The position numbers and the translations under genes were made by a program. From Streptomyces sp. NBC_00237 (GTDB taxonomy: Bacteria; Actinomycetota; Actinomycetes; Streptomycetales; Streptomycetaceae), in assembly GCF_026342435.1 (NCBI RefSeq), contig NZ_JAPEMT010000002.1, forward strand, positions 2,728,001 through 2,792,000: a stretch of 64,000 bases of DNA, in the 5' to 3' direction. Below the pieces are notes generated by a model. It ran no database searches and was not told the origin of the DNA. It saw nothing but the letters and a program-made list of their open reading frames with translations. Positions 26,279 to 34,688 of this stretch are shown here, piece by piece. Position 1 is the stretch's first letter. The number at the start of each line of letters is the position of its first letter.

Positions 26279-27823
26279 TTGTCCCATATGGAGCCCAACC
26301 CTCAGCCCGACGAGTCCCCGGACGCCGCGACGGCGACCGAAGCGAGGGACTCCACCCAGCCACCCCCGGGTGACGACACCGCCTTCTTCGGCCAGCCCAA
26401 GGGTCTGATGACCCTGTCGGGCCTGGAAGTGTGGGAGCGGTTCTCGTTCCTGGGCATGCAGGCGATCCTCGTCCTCTACTTCGCGGCCACCGTCGCGGAC
26501 GGCGGCATGGGCATGGACGCGGGCAACGCGGCCTCGCTCGGTGCGGCGTACGGCACCCTCGTCTACCTGGTGTCGGTCGCGGGCGGCTGGCTCGCCGACC
26601 GCATCCTGGGCTCGTACCGCGCCGTCCTGTGGGGCGGCGTCCTCATCGCCTGCGGCCACTACGCGATGGCCGTGCCGACGGACACGTTCACCTGGATCGG
26701 CCTCGGCCTGATCAGCGCGGGCACCGGCCTCCTCAAGCCGAACGTCGCCAGCATGGTCGGCAAGCTCTACAAGACCGCCGACGAGCGCCGCGACGCAGGA
26801 TTCGCCCTGTACTACATGGGCATCAACATCGGTGCGTTCCTCGGCCCGCTGGTCACCGGCTGGCTCGCCGACCACAAGGGCTGGCACTGGGGCTTCTCGG
26901 CCGCCGCGCTCGGCATGACGCTGGGTCTGATCCAGTACGTCGCGGGCCGCCGCCACCTCGCGGGCCGCAAGGACCGCGCGGAGTTCGCGCTGCCGCCGGA
27001 GAAGATGCGCTCCACCGTACGCATGATCGTGATCGGCCTGGTCGCGGTCGCGGCCGTCTGCACGCTGCTCGCCCTGGTCGGCTGGCTGACGATGTCCCGG
27101 TTCGTGGACGTCCTCACCCTGATCTCGGTGATCGCGCCGGTCGTCTACTTCGCTGTGATGTTCCGCAGCCCCCGGGTGACCAGCGAGGAGAAGGGCCGAC
27201 TGCGCCCGTACGTCGTCCTGTTCCTGGCCTCCGTCGCCTTCAACTTCATCCTCTTCCAGGCGTACTCGACGATGATGCTCCTGGCGAAGACGAACACCGA
27301 GACGGAGATCCTCGGCTTCACCTTCCCGGTCAGCTGGTACGCGTCCGCGCTGGGCGCCTTCGAGGTGCTGCTGGCCCCCGTGGTCGCCGCGCTGTGGGTG
27401 CGGATGGGCAAGAACCAGCCGCACGCCTCCAACAAGATCGCCATCGGTGTGATCCTCGGCGGCCTGTCCTTCCTCCTGATGGTCCTGCCCACCTCCGGCC
27501 ACACGAGCGACACGTACAAGATGGCCGCCTGGTGGATCGTCGGCTCGTACCTCCTCCTCGGACTCGGCGACATCCTGCTCCAGACCTCCGGCATGTCCGC
27601 CACCACGAAGCTCGCACCGAGGGCCTTCGCCAGCCAGACCATGGCCCTCTGGTTCCTGTCCCTCGCGCTCGCCAACGGCATCCAGGCGCAGACCGTGAAG
27701 CTGTACGGCCAGGTCTCCAACCCCGCCTACTTCGGCGTCAACGGCGCCGTCGCGGTCGCGGCGGGCATCGCCGTCATCGCCGCCGCCCCCTGGCTCAAGC
27801 GCACCATGCACCCCGTTCACTGA
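26279..27823 (+). CDS. POT/PTR-family proton-dependent oligopeptide transporter
   Basis: Membrane symporter for di- and tripeptides, about 514 aa. I choose TTG 26279 because AGGAG (26266-26270) stands 8 bases upstream; ATG 26288 has no ribosome site at proper spacing but differs by only three codons. After about 35 soluble residues the first helix carries the POT signature LEVWERFSFLGMQAILVLYF (ExxER-like). The second signature region is FALYYMGINIGAFLGPLVTG. Roughly 14 helices follow. The hydrolase gene begins 14 bases downstream, suggesting a peptide or acyl-compound uptake-and-hydrolysis operon. Confidence 0.92.
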   Translation: MSHMEPNPQPDESPDAATATEARDSTQPPPGDDTAFFGQPKGLMTLSGLEVWERFSFLGMQAILVLYFAATVADGGMGMDAGNAASLGAAYGTLVYLVSVAGGWLADRILGSYRAVLWGGVLIACGHYAMAVPTDTFTWIGLGLISAGTGLLKPNVASMVGKLYKTADERRDAGFALYYMGINIGAFLGPLVTGWLADHKGWHWGFSAAALGMTLGLIQYVAGRRHLAGRKDRAEFALPPEKMRSTVRMIVIGLVAVAAVCTLLALVGWLTMSRFVDVLTLISVIAPVVYFAVMFRSPRVTSEEKGRLRPYVVLFLASVAFNFILFQAYSTMMLLAKTNTETEILGFTFPVSWYASALGAFEVLLAPVVAALWVRMGKNQPHASNKIAIGVILGGLSFLLMVLPTSGHTSDTYKMAAWWIVGSYLLLGLGDILLQTSGMSATTKLAPRAFASQTMALWFLSLALANGIQAQTVKLYGQVSNPAYFGVNGAVAVAAGIAVIAAAPWLKRTMHPVH

Positions 27824-27836
27824 GGTGGCCCATCCC

Positions 27837-29846
27837 ATGCATCCCACGCGTCCTTTGCAGATACGCACCGACTTCCCGTACGCCACGACCCGCGAGGACA
27901 TCACGATCCCGCTGGCCGACGGCACGCACCTGTACGCCAGGATCTGGCGCCCGGTCACCGACGCACCCGTCCCCGCCCTCCTCGAATACCTCCCGTACCG
28001 CCTCAGCGACTGGACCGCGCCGCGCGACTGGCAGCGCCACCCCTGGTACGCGGGCCACGGCTACGCGTCCGTACGCGTCGACGTGCGGGGGCACGGCAAC
28101 AGCGAGGGCCTGCCGGGCGACGAGTACGACGCCCAGGAGCTGGCCGACGGCGTCGAGGTCGTCAACTGGCTCGCCGAACAGCCCTGGTGCACGGGCAAGG
28201 TCGGCATGTTCGGCATCTCCTGGGGCGGCTTCAACTCCCTCCAGATCGCGGCCCTCGCCCCGGAGCCCCTCAAGGCGATCGTCACCGTCTGCTCGGCCGA
28301 CGACCGCTACGACAACGACGTGCACTACATGGGCGGTTCGGTCCTCGCCGTCGACATGCACGCCTGGGCGGCCACCATGCTCGCCTTCGTGTCCCGCCCG
28401 CCGGACCCGGCGCAGGTCGGGGACGGGTGGAAGGACATGTGGCTGAAGCGCCTCGACGCGGTCGACCCCTTCATCCACACCTGGCTGGCCCACCAGACCC
28501 GCGACGACTACTGGAAGCACGGCAGCGTCTGTGAGGACTACTCCGCGATCGACGCGGCGGTGCTCGCGGTGGGCGGGTGGCACGACCCGTACCGCGACAC
28601 GGTCCTGCGCCTGGTGGAACACCTCGACCCCTCCCGCGTACGGGGTCTGATCGGCCCGTGGTCGCACCAGTACCCGGACCGGGGCCTGCCGCCGGGCCCG
28701 GCGATCGGCTTCCTCCAGGAAACCTTGCGCTGGTGGGACCAGCACCTGAAGGACGAGGACACCGGCATCATGGCCGAACCCCTCCTCCGCTCCTGGATCA
28801 GCGAGTCGCACCCGCCCGCCACGACCTATCCCTCCCTCCCCGGCCGCTGGGTCGGTGACACGTCCTGGCCGTCCCCCCTCGTCACCCCCGTCTCGTACGG
28901 TCTCCAGGGCCCGCCCGTGGTCGTCGACTCGCCCATGAACACGGGCCTCGACGCGGGCCGCTTCTTCCCGTTCGGCAACGACTCCGACCTGCCGCCGGAC
29001 CAGCGCGACGAGGACGCCAAGTCGGCGAGCTTCGACTTCCCCGTCACGGACGCGCCGATCGAGATCCTGGGCCGGGCGAAGGTCCGGCTGCGCCTGACGA
29101 TGGACGTGCCGCGCGGCCAGGCCGTCGCCCGGCTCTGCGACGTCGCCCCCGACGGCGCGTCGACGCTGGTCACCCGGGGCGTCCTCAACCTCTCGGCCCG
29201 CCACGGCAGGGACCGCGCGGACGCATGGCCGGTGGGCGCGACCGAGGACGTCTCCTTCGAACTGAACGGCATCGGCCACACCTTCCCGCCGGGCCACCGC
29301 GTCCGCCTCTCCGTCTCCTCGGCGTACTGGCCGTGGATCTGGCCGCAGGCGGACTCGGCGGGCTTCGTCCTGGACCCGGCGGGCTCGTCGCTGGAACTGC
29401 CGGTGCGCGCGCACACGGAGGACGCGGGGATTCGCTTCGAAGCGCCGGAACAGTCGCCTCCGCTGAACGTGGAGTTCCCGTCCGACCCCGACCAGCGCCC
29501 CGAGCGCCTGGTCGTACGGGACGTGGCCAAGGGCGAGTGGAAGCTGGAGGTGGACCCGCGCTACGGCGGCACGCGGATCTACCCGGACGGCCTCGAATTC
29601 ACCGAGGAAGCGCTGGAGACGTACACGATCAACGAGAAGGACCCCCTGTCGGCGCGCACCCGCTCCGACTGGACGATCCGGCTGCGCCGCCCGGACCTGG
29701 CGTGGGACACGGAGGTGGTCACCCGGTCCGAGATCACTTGCGACGCTTCGGACTTCGTGACGTACAGCGAGGTGACGTGCAGGGAGGGGGGCGAGGTGGT
29801 CTTCCACAGGGTGTGGGAACGCAGGATCCCGCGTGCGGCGGGCTAG
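27837..29846 (+). CDS. CocE/NonD-family alpha/beta hydrolase (X-Pro dipeptidyl-peptidase-like)
   Basis: 669 aa from ATG 27837; an in-frame GTG at 27825 overlaps the probable ribosome site GAGG. The N-terminal catalytic domain has the nucleophile elbow GISWGGFNS (Ser near residue 128) and the family start TIPLADGTHLYARIWRP. The acid and His are expected in GGWHDPYRDT and IGPWSHQYPDRG. The C-terminal third is the beta-rich PepX-C/CocE jelly roll (VRLRLTMDVPRGQAVARLCD, FELNGIGHTFPPGHRVRLSV). No signal peptide is seen, so it acts in the cytoplasm. Family members cleave ester or amide bonds; the substrate is not predictable. Confidence 0.9.
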   Translation: MHPTRPLQIRTDFPYATTREDITIPLADGTHLYARIWRPVTDAPVPALLEYLPYRLSDWTAPRDWQRHPWYAGHGYASVRVDVRGHGNSEGLPGDEYDAQELADGVEVVNWLAEQPWCTGKVGMFGISWGGFNSLQIAALAPEPLKAIVTVCSADDRYDNDVHYMGGSVLAVDMHAWAATMLAFVSRPPDPAQVGDGWKDMWLKRLDAVDPFIHTWLAHQTRDDYWKHGSVCEDYSAIDAAVLAVGGWHDPYRDTVLRLVEHLDPSRVRGLIGPWSHQYPDRGLPPGPAIGFLQETLRWWDQHLKDEDTGIMAEPLLRSWISESHPPATTYPSLPGRWVGDTSWPSPLVTPVSYGLQGPPVVVDSPMNTGLDAGRFFPFGNDSDLPPDQRDEDAKSASFDFPVTDAPIEILGRAKVRLRLTMDVPRGQAVARLCDVAPDGASTLVTRGVLNLSARHGRDRADAWPVGATEDVSFELNGIGHTFPPGHRVRLSVSSAYWPWIWPQADSAGFVLDPAGSSLELPVRAHTEDAGIRFEAPEQSPPLNVEFPSDPDQRPERLVVRDVAKGEWKLEVDPRYGGTRIYPDGLEFTEEALETYTINEKDPLSARTRSDWTIRLRRPDLAWDTEVVTRSEITCDASDFVTYSEVTCREGGEVVFHRVWERRIPRAAG

Positions 29847-29945
29847 CTCTCGGGCTGCGAAGCAGGGGCGCGGGGCTGTATCTCTACGCGGCTCCGCCGC
29901 GGGGGCGCTCCCTGCTTCGCTGGGGCTGGGAGGGTGCGCCCCTTG

Positions 29946-30055
29946 AGGGGCGCGGGGAACTGCGCGACCAGCCCCCACGCACCCGCACGTCTCCGGGACA
30001 GCCGCGCGGCGAGCGCTTTAGGTGAAGGGGCGGGGAGGGGCAGCCCGCCGCAGGC
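29946..30055 (+). repeat. Dispersed repeat R2, copy 1
   Basis: A 110-base element starting aggggcgcggggaactgcgc and ending cagcccgccgcaggc. It matches 59301-59410 in length and nearly all bases; the middle (gcacgt...tccggga) is the most variable part. A partial inverse copy is at 34582-34627. The ggggcgcggggaactgcgc start is a sequence I recall as common in streptomycete intergenic DNA. Confidence 0.85.
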
Positions 30056-30102
30056 GCACTGGGGTGCGGCGCACCCATGGGCGGAGGTAAGGGCGGGCGG
30101 CT

Positions 30103-30188
30103 CCGGGGCGAGCCCGGAGCGGAGGGGGCCGCCCCCTTGCCCGCCCGTCCCGCCCCCGGGGGGCGGCCCCGCCGCCCAAGGGGGCTAG
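30103..30188 (+). repeat. Dispersed palindromic repeat R1, copy 2
   Basis: Differs at only a few positions from the copies at 54842 and 59193. Palindrome arms ggggccgccccc (30125-30136) and gggggcggcccc (30159-30170) are intact, as are the outer arms gcccccttg and caagggggc. It lies between two convergent genes. Confidence 0.85.
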
Positions 30189-30386
30189 ACGGAAGCGGAG
30201 GGCGGAGCCCAAGGGGGCGAGGCGAGGCGGAGCGCCAGGGGGGGGCTGGGCGGAGGGCTAGGCGGAGTCGGAGGGGGCTGGGCGAGCCCCGCCGCCCAAG
30301 GAGGCTGGGCGGAAGCGGAGCCCGGAGGAGGCGGGGTGGGGGCGGAGCCCGGAGGGAGGCGGGGCGGGGCGGAGCCCGGGGAGGGG

Positions 30387-31586
30387 TCAGGTGAGGTGGG
30401 TTAGGCCGGTGGCCAGCCTCTTCGACGCGTACTCCGTCCCACACACGAACCTCATCACAGGCCCGAACGACCCCGCCGCCAAAACCCCCGTGAAGAAGAG
30501 CCCCGGCACGGACGACCCGTACCCCGCATCCAGCACCGGAGTCCCCCGGGACGTGACCAGCTCCGTCCGCAGCCCGTCCCCCAGGAAGTCCATGGCCGCG
30601 ACATCGGTCCGGTACCCGGTCGCCGCCATCACGTGATCGGCTCCGATCTCCGCCGAGGGCCCCTCACCACCCCCCAGCGTGAGGACCGGACGCCCGTCCT
30701 CCACCCGCGCCCGTACGATCCGCCGCCCGTCCGTCACCTGCACGCGCCCCGTGAACCGCTCCCGCAGCCACCACGCCCCGAGCGGCCCGAGCACCCGCCG
30801 CACCAGATAGTGCCGCGCCGGAGCGGGCAGCCCCCGCACGTACGACGCGTGATACGTCAGCCCGTACAGCGACCAGGCCCGCCCGAACGGCGACTCCGGC
30901 CGCAACCGGGGCTGCCGGTCCGGCGCATCCCCGAAGGCCACCGCCCCCCTCCTCCGCGCCACGACCCGCACCGACTTCGCCCCCGCCTCCGCCATCAGCA
31001 CGGCGTTCTCCAGCGCGGACTGCCCCGCGCCCACCACCAGCACGTCCTTGCCCGCGAAAGCGCCCAGATCCCGATGCTGCGCGGCATGCGAGATCGGCCC
31101 GCTCGCCGACGGCCCGTCGGGCGCCGCCGCCACCAGCTCCCTCGGCATCCTCGCCAGCCCCGAAAGCCCGCTCGCCACCACCACGGCCCGTGCCCGGACC
31201 TCCTCGCCCGAGTCCAGCTTCACGGCGAACTGCGACCCCGTCCGGTCGACCGAAACGACCCGCACCCGCTCCAGCTCCGGAACCAGCCGCCCCGCGAACC
31301 ACTGCCCGTACGCGGCGAAGTCCTCGACCGGGATCAGGTCCCAGTCCGACTCGTACCGCCGCACCCCCGCCTCCGCGCAGAAGTCGATCAGGTCGTGTCC
31401 CGGCTGCGGCGCGTCGATGTTCGACGCGGCCGGGGTCGACTTGAGCAGCATCCCGGCGGGCATCTTGGTACGCCAGGCGACCATCGGGTCGCCGAAGACC
31501 CGCACCGGGACACCGCGGGCCTTGAGGTGTGCGGCGGTGGACAGACCGTAGGGCCCGGCACCGATGACAACGACCGGCAGAATCAC
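30387..31586 (-). CDS. FAD/NAD(P)-dependent flavin monooxygenase-like oxidoreductase
   Basis: About 399 aa from GTG 31586, preceded by GGGGAA. Two dinucleotide-binding sites are clear: the N-terminal FAD site VVVIGAGPYGLSTAAHLKARG and the NADP site VLVVGAGQSALENAVLMAEAG near residue 185, a layout shared by flavin monooxygenases and lysine/ornithine hydroxylases. ATGYRTDV near residue 330 is the ATG motif that contacts both cofactors. The ATP-grasp gene stands 57 bases upstream on the same strand, so the pair may make or modify a small amide compound (inference). Substrate unknown. Confidence 0.85.
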   Translation of the reverse strand: MILPVVVIGAGPYGLSTAAHLKARGVPVRVFGDPMVAWRTKMPAGMLLKSTPAASNIDAPQPGHDLIDFCAEAGVRRYESDWDLIPVEDFAAYGQWFAGRLVPELERVRVVSVDRTGSQFAVKLDSGEEVRARAVVVASGLSGLARMPRELVAAAPDGPSASGPISHAAQHRDLGAFAGKDVLVVGAGQSALENAVLMAEAGAKSVRVVARRRGAVAFGDAPDRQPRLRPESPFGRAWSLYGLTYHASYVRGLPAPARHYLVRRVLGPLGAWWLRERFTGRVQVTDGRRIVRARVEDGRPVLTLGGGEGPSAEIGADHVMAATGYRTDVAAMDFLGDGLRTELVTSRGTPVLDAGYGSSVPGLFFTGVLAAGSFGPVMRFVCGTEYASKRLATGLTHLT

Positions 31587-31643
31587 AGAAGTTCCCCTCC
31601 CCAGGGTGAAACAGAAAGACTGCATACCCGGCACGACCCACCC

Positions 31644-32927
31644 CTATGTGGCGGTGCCGCGCCGCCCCGCCCGCCGCGCCCCGTACATCTCGTACAGGTG
31701 CCGCGTCCCCGGCCCCACCATCCGCGCCAGCATCGCCAGCGCCGGTTTCGGGTCGTCCGCCGCGAACCACGCCAGCTCCGTGGAGTCCGCCCGCCTCGGG
31801 ACGTGCGGCGTCGTGTACCCGCTGCGGCGGTACGCGAGGAGTGCGGGCAGGTCGATGTTCTCGACCACGAAGCGGTGCCCGGCGCGCTGTTCCCCCTCCG
31901 GAACGGCCCGCCCGGTCAGATCCAGGTGCTGTGCCCGTACGACGTCCACGCCCGACTCGCTCTCGAAGAGCCGGAACTGGGCGCCCATGCGGGGGTTGAA
32001 GTCGAGCAGCTTGTACTGCCCGTCGCGCCTGTCGTAGCGCAGATCGAGGTCCACGATCCCGCTGAACCCGATCCGCTTGACGAACTGCGACGCGAGGCCC
32101 GCGAGTTCCGGATTGTCGACCACGTACGCGCACGCCGTCATGCCCGCGTGCGGCGGCCAGGAGCGCACCTTCACCCCGGTGAACATCGCCCGGGGCTCGC
32201 TGTGCGCGTCGAAGTAGGCGTGCACGATCCAGTCCTCGGCCTCCTCGCGCGGCAGGTACTCCTGGAGGATCACCCCCGGCGACTCGCCCCATTCCCGTGC
32301 CAGGGCGCGGAGTTGGCCGGGCCCCGCTATGCGTGTGGTTCCTCGTACGGCCGGGTGGTGACGGCGTACGAAGGCTTCCCGGTTCTTGGCGACCACCGGG
32401 AAGCGGGCCCGCTCCGCGAAGGCGACGACCTCGGCGTACGAGTTGGGGAACGCGGCCTCCGGGGTCGCCACCCCGTGCTCCGTGCACAGCTCGTGCAGCC
32501 CCTGCTTGCTGGCGAGGCGGCGCGGCAGGTCCGCCGGCACGGACGGGAAGAGGAAGGCCGGAGCCAGCTCCCGCTGGTGCTCGGCGATGAGCACGGCGGC
32601 CTCCTCGTCGGTCGGTACGAGGACGGCCGGGCGGCCGATGCGAGCGCCCACGCGCAGCAGGCCCTCCACGAGGCGGGCCGGTTCCTCCGTGCCGCTGGTG
32701 GGCCAGACGTACGGCCTGCGCAGATGCCGGGAGAGCGCCGCCGGGGTCCACCGGTCCTCGGTGATCGCGTACATGGGTATGCCGAGGCGGCCGAGGCTGC
32801 GGATCGCGCCGACGCCGCCGTGATGCAGTGGATAGTCACCGAACTTGACGATCAGAGCCGGAACCTCCCGGTCCGCCGAGGGCCTCGGCGTCCTGCCGCT
32901 GCGCCCCGGCGTGCTGCCGCTCCCCAC
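31644..32927 (-). CDS. ATP-grasp carboxylate-amine ligase-like protein
   Basis: 427 aa from GTG 32927 with a G-rich ribosome site 5-6 bases upstream. ATP-grasp features visible are FPVVAKNREAF (phosphate-binding lysine), VILQEYLPREEAEDWIVHAY (hinge and acidic residue) and IVDLDLRYDRRDGQYKLLDFNPRMGAQFRLF (Mg-binding Asp/Glu/Asn). The N-terminal domain LIVKFGDYPLHHGGVGAIRS resembles D-aspartate ligase and pyrimidine-type ligases. Such enzymes join a carboxylate to an amine through an acyl-phosphate. It is probably co-transcribed with the monooxygenase-like gene downstream. Specific product unknown. Confidence 0.85.
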   Translation of the reverse strand: MGSGSTPGRSGRTPRPSADREVPALIVKFGDYPLHHGGVGAIRSLGRLGIPMYAITEDRWTPAALSRHLRRPYVWPTSGTEEPARLVEGLLRVGARIGRPAVLVPTDEEAAVLIAEHQRELAPAFLFPSVPADLPRRLASKQGLHELCTEHGVATPEAAFPNSYAEVVAFAERARFPVVAKNREAFVRRHHPAVRGTTRIAGPGQLRALAREWGESPGVILQEYLPREEAEDWIVHAYFDAHSEPRAMFTGVKVRSWPPHAGMTACAYVVDNPELAGLASQFVKRIGFSGIVDLDLRYDRRDGQYKLLDFNPRMGAQFRLFESESGVDVVRAQHLDLTGRAVPEGEQRAGHRFVVENIDLPALLAYRRSGYTTPHVPRRADSTELAWFAADDPKPALAMLARMVGPGTRHLYEMYGARRAGRRGTAT

Positions 32928-32989
32928 AAGTCCCCCCTATGGACTTCCACGGATCAGGACCCACCCTGCGCAAGGACCCCTCGGGCCCT

Positions 32990-33053
32990 GTGGACCCCCT
33001 TGATCCCTTGGACCCCTCGGGCCCTTGGACCCTTGGCCCCTTGCACCCTTGGA
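32990..33053. repeat. Degenerate 10-bp repeats in a divergent promoter region
   Basis: Six or so imperfect copies of cccttggacc stand between the ATP-grasp gene and the divergent fumarylacetoacetase gene (gap 32928-33204). They could be regulator-binding repeats or simple sequence. No firm promoter boxes were recognised in the gap. Confidence 0.55.
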
Positions 33054-33204
33054 AACTCCCGCCCGTGCCCCCAAAGGACGCTAAGCCGGAATTCCCGCCT
33101 CCACCCACGCCATTCAGGACATTACGAACTCTTTAGCCACTGCCGCCCCTGGCCTCCCCCACGTAACGTGTGTTCCAACGACCTGGAAAGCGAGGCAGCA
33201 CCCC

Positions 33205-34443
33205 ATGCCCGAGCAGTCCCCGCTCACGTCAGCGCTCGACGTTCCCGAAGGCGACCCCTTCGGCCCGCACAACCTCCCCTACGGCGTGTTCTCCACCGAG
33301 GAAGCGCCGGAGCGCCGCCGCGTCGGCGTCCGTATCGGAGGCCATGTGCTGGACGCGGGTGCCGCCGCGCTGGCGCTCGGCTCCCCGTACGCGCAGCTCC
33401 TGGCGCAGCCCTCGCTGAACCCGCTGCTCGCGGCGGGCCGCACCGCCTGGCGCGACGTGCGCCGCGCGCTCACCGCGTGGGTCACGAGCCCGGCGCACCG
33501 CGAGGACATAGAGCCGCTGCTGCACCCGCTGGGCGCGGTCACCCTGCACCTTCCGTACGAGGTCGCCGACTACGTCGACTTCTACGCGAGCGAGAACCAC
33601 GCGACGAACGTCGGCCGGATCTTCCGCCCGGACGGCGACGCGCTGACCCCCAACTGGAAGCACCTGCCCATCGGTTACCACGGCCGGTCCGGCACCGTTG
33701 TGGTCTCCGGGACGGACGTGGTACGACCGTCGGGCCAGCGCAAGGCCCCCGCGGACGCGGCCCCGGTCTTCGGCCCCTCCGTGAAGCTCGACATCGAGGC
33801 GGAGGTCGGCTTCGTCGTCGGCACGCCGTCGAAGCTGGGCGAACCGGTCTCCCTGACCGACTTCCGCGACCACGTCTTCGGCCTCTCCCTCCTCAACGAC
33901 TGGTCGGCGCGCGACATCCAGGCATGGGAGTACGTGCCGCTGGGCCCCTTCCTCGGCAAGTCCTTCGCCACGTCGGTCTCGGCGTGGGTGACTCCGCTGG
34001 AGGCCCTGGAGGCGGCCCGGGTGGCGCTGCCCGCGCGGGACCTCCCCGTCCTCCCGTACCTCGACGACTCCGACGAGGAGGAGGACGGCGGCTTCGACCT
34101 CCGGATCTCCGTCTCCATCAACGGGCAGGTCGTCTCCGAGCCGCCCTTCTCCACCATGTACTGGTCGGCGGCGCAGATGCTGACGCACATGACGGTCAAC
34201 GGGGCGTCGCTGCGGACCGGTGACCTGTACGGGTCGGGAACGGTCAGCGGGCCGGAGGCCGCCCAGCGGGGCTCCCTCCTCGAACTCACCTGGAACGGCA
34301 CCGAGCCCATCGAACTGCCCTCCGGCAAGCGGACGTTCCTGGAGGACGGCGACGAGGTCACGCTGACGGCGTGGGCACCGGGTCCCGACGGGACGAAGGT
34401 CGGTCTCGGCGAGGTCTCCGGACGGATCGTGGGACGGGGCTGA
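33205..34443 (+). CDS. fahA: Fumarylacetoacetase
   Basis: Last enzyme of tyrosine/homogentisate catabolism, cleaving 4-fumarylacetoacetate to fumarate and acetoacetate; cytosolic, 412 aa, the usual length. Family motifs: ADYVDFYASENHATNVGRIF (with the catalytic and metal region), HLPIGYHGRSGTVVVSG, metal-binding glutamates in LDIEAEVGFVVG and the segment FGLSLLNDWSARDIQAWEYV then PLGPFLGKSFATS. GAGG lies upstream of the ATG. It stands alone, without the homogentisate dioxygenase gene next to it. Confidence 0.95.
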   Translation: MPEQSPLTSALDVPEGDPFGPHNLPYGVFSTEEAPERRRVGVRIGGHVLDAGAAALALGSPYAQLLAQPSLNPLLAAGRTAWRDVRRALTAWVTSPAHREDIEPLLHPLGAVTLHLPYEVADYVDFYASENHATNVGRIFRPDGDALTPNWKHLPIGYHGRSGTVVVSGTDVVRPSGQRKAPADAAPVFGPSVKLDIEAEVGFVVGTPSKLGEPVSLTDFRDHVFGLSLLNDWSARDIQAWEYVPLGPFLGKSFATSVSAWVTPLEALEAARVALPARDLPVLPYLDDSDEEEDGGFDLRISVSINGQVVSEPPFSTMYWSAAQMLTHMTVNGASLRTGDLYGSGTVSGPEAAQRGSLLELTWNGTEPIELPSGKRTFLEDGDEVTLTAWAPGPDGTKVGLGEVSGRIVGRG

Positions 34444-34454
34444 ACCTCTCCGGC

Positions 34455-34486
34455 CGGGGAACCCTCACCTTCCCGAGGGCTCCCCG
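34455..34486 (+). terminator. Terminator after fumarylacetoacetase
   Basis: cggggaaccctc (34455-34466) pairs with gagggctccccg (34475-34486) with one mismatch, 12 bases after the stop. Confidence 0.65.
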
Positions 34487-34581
34487 CCGTGGGAGGCCGA
34501 TGCCGTGATGGCACCCCCTCCGCACCTCTGCCTGGCGGAGGAGCTGCTCCTCCTCGGACTCAACTCGCGAGGCTCGGGGTT

Positions 34582-34627
34582 GGGACGTGCGGGTGCGTTG
34601 GGGCTGGTCGCGCAGTTCCCCGCGCCC
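34582..34627 (-). repeat. Dispersed repeat R2, partial inverted copy
   Basis: On the minus strand this reads gggcgcggggaactgcgcg followed by accagcccc and ends gcacgtccc, matching the first 45 bases of the R2 element at 29946. It lies between the convergent fumarylacetoacetase and recQ genes. Confidence 0.8.
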
Positions 34628-34688
34628 TGAATGCCCTCTCGCTCCGGGGCCACCCCAAGGGCCCGCGGCCCCCCGCCCCATGGCGCCC

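Larger units (their letters stand above)
29847..30386. other. Repeat-filled gap between convergent genes
   Basis: 540 bases with no gene. It holds an R2 element (29946-30055), an R1 palindromic element (30103-30188), and then a decaying series of cgcccaagg-gggctgggcgg-type fragments to about 30375 that look like partial or degenerate R1 copies. Long GC-only reading frames here are composition effects. Confidence 0.8.

Noticed and set aside
30633..34223. A 1196-codon plus-strand frame
   Set aside because: It crosses antisense to two real genes and out of frame with a third; Pro/Arg/His-rich composition marks a GC-driven open frame.
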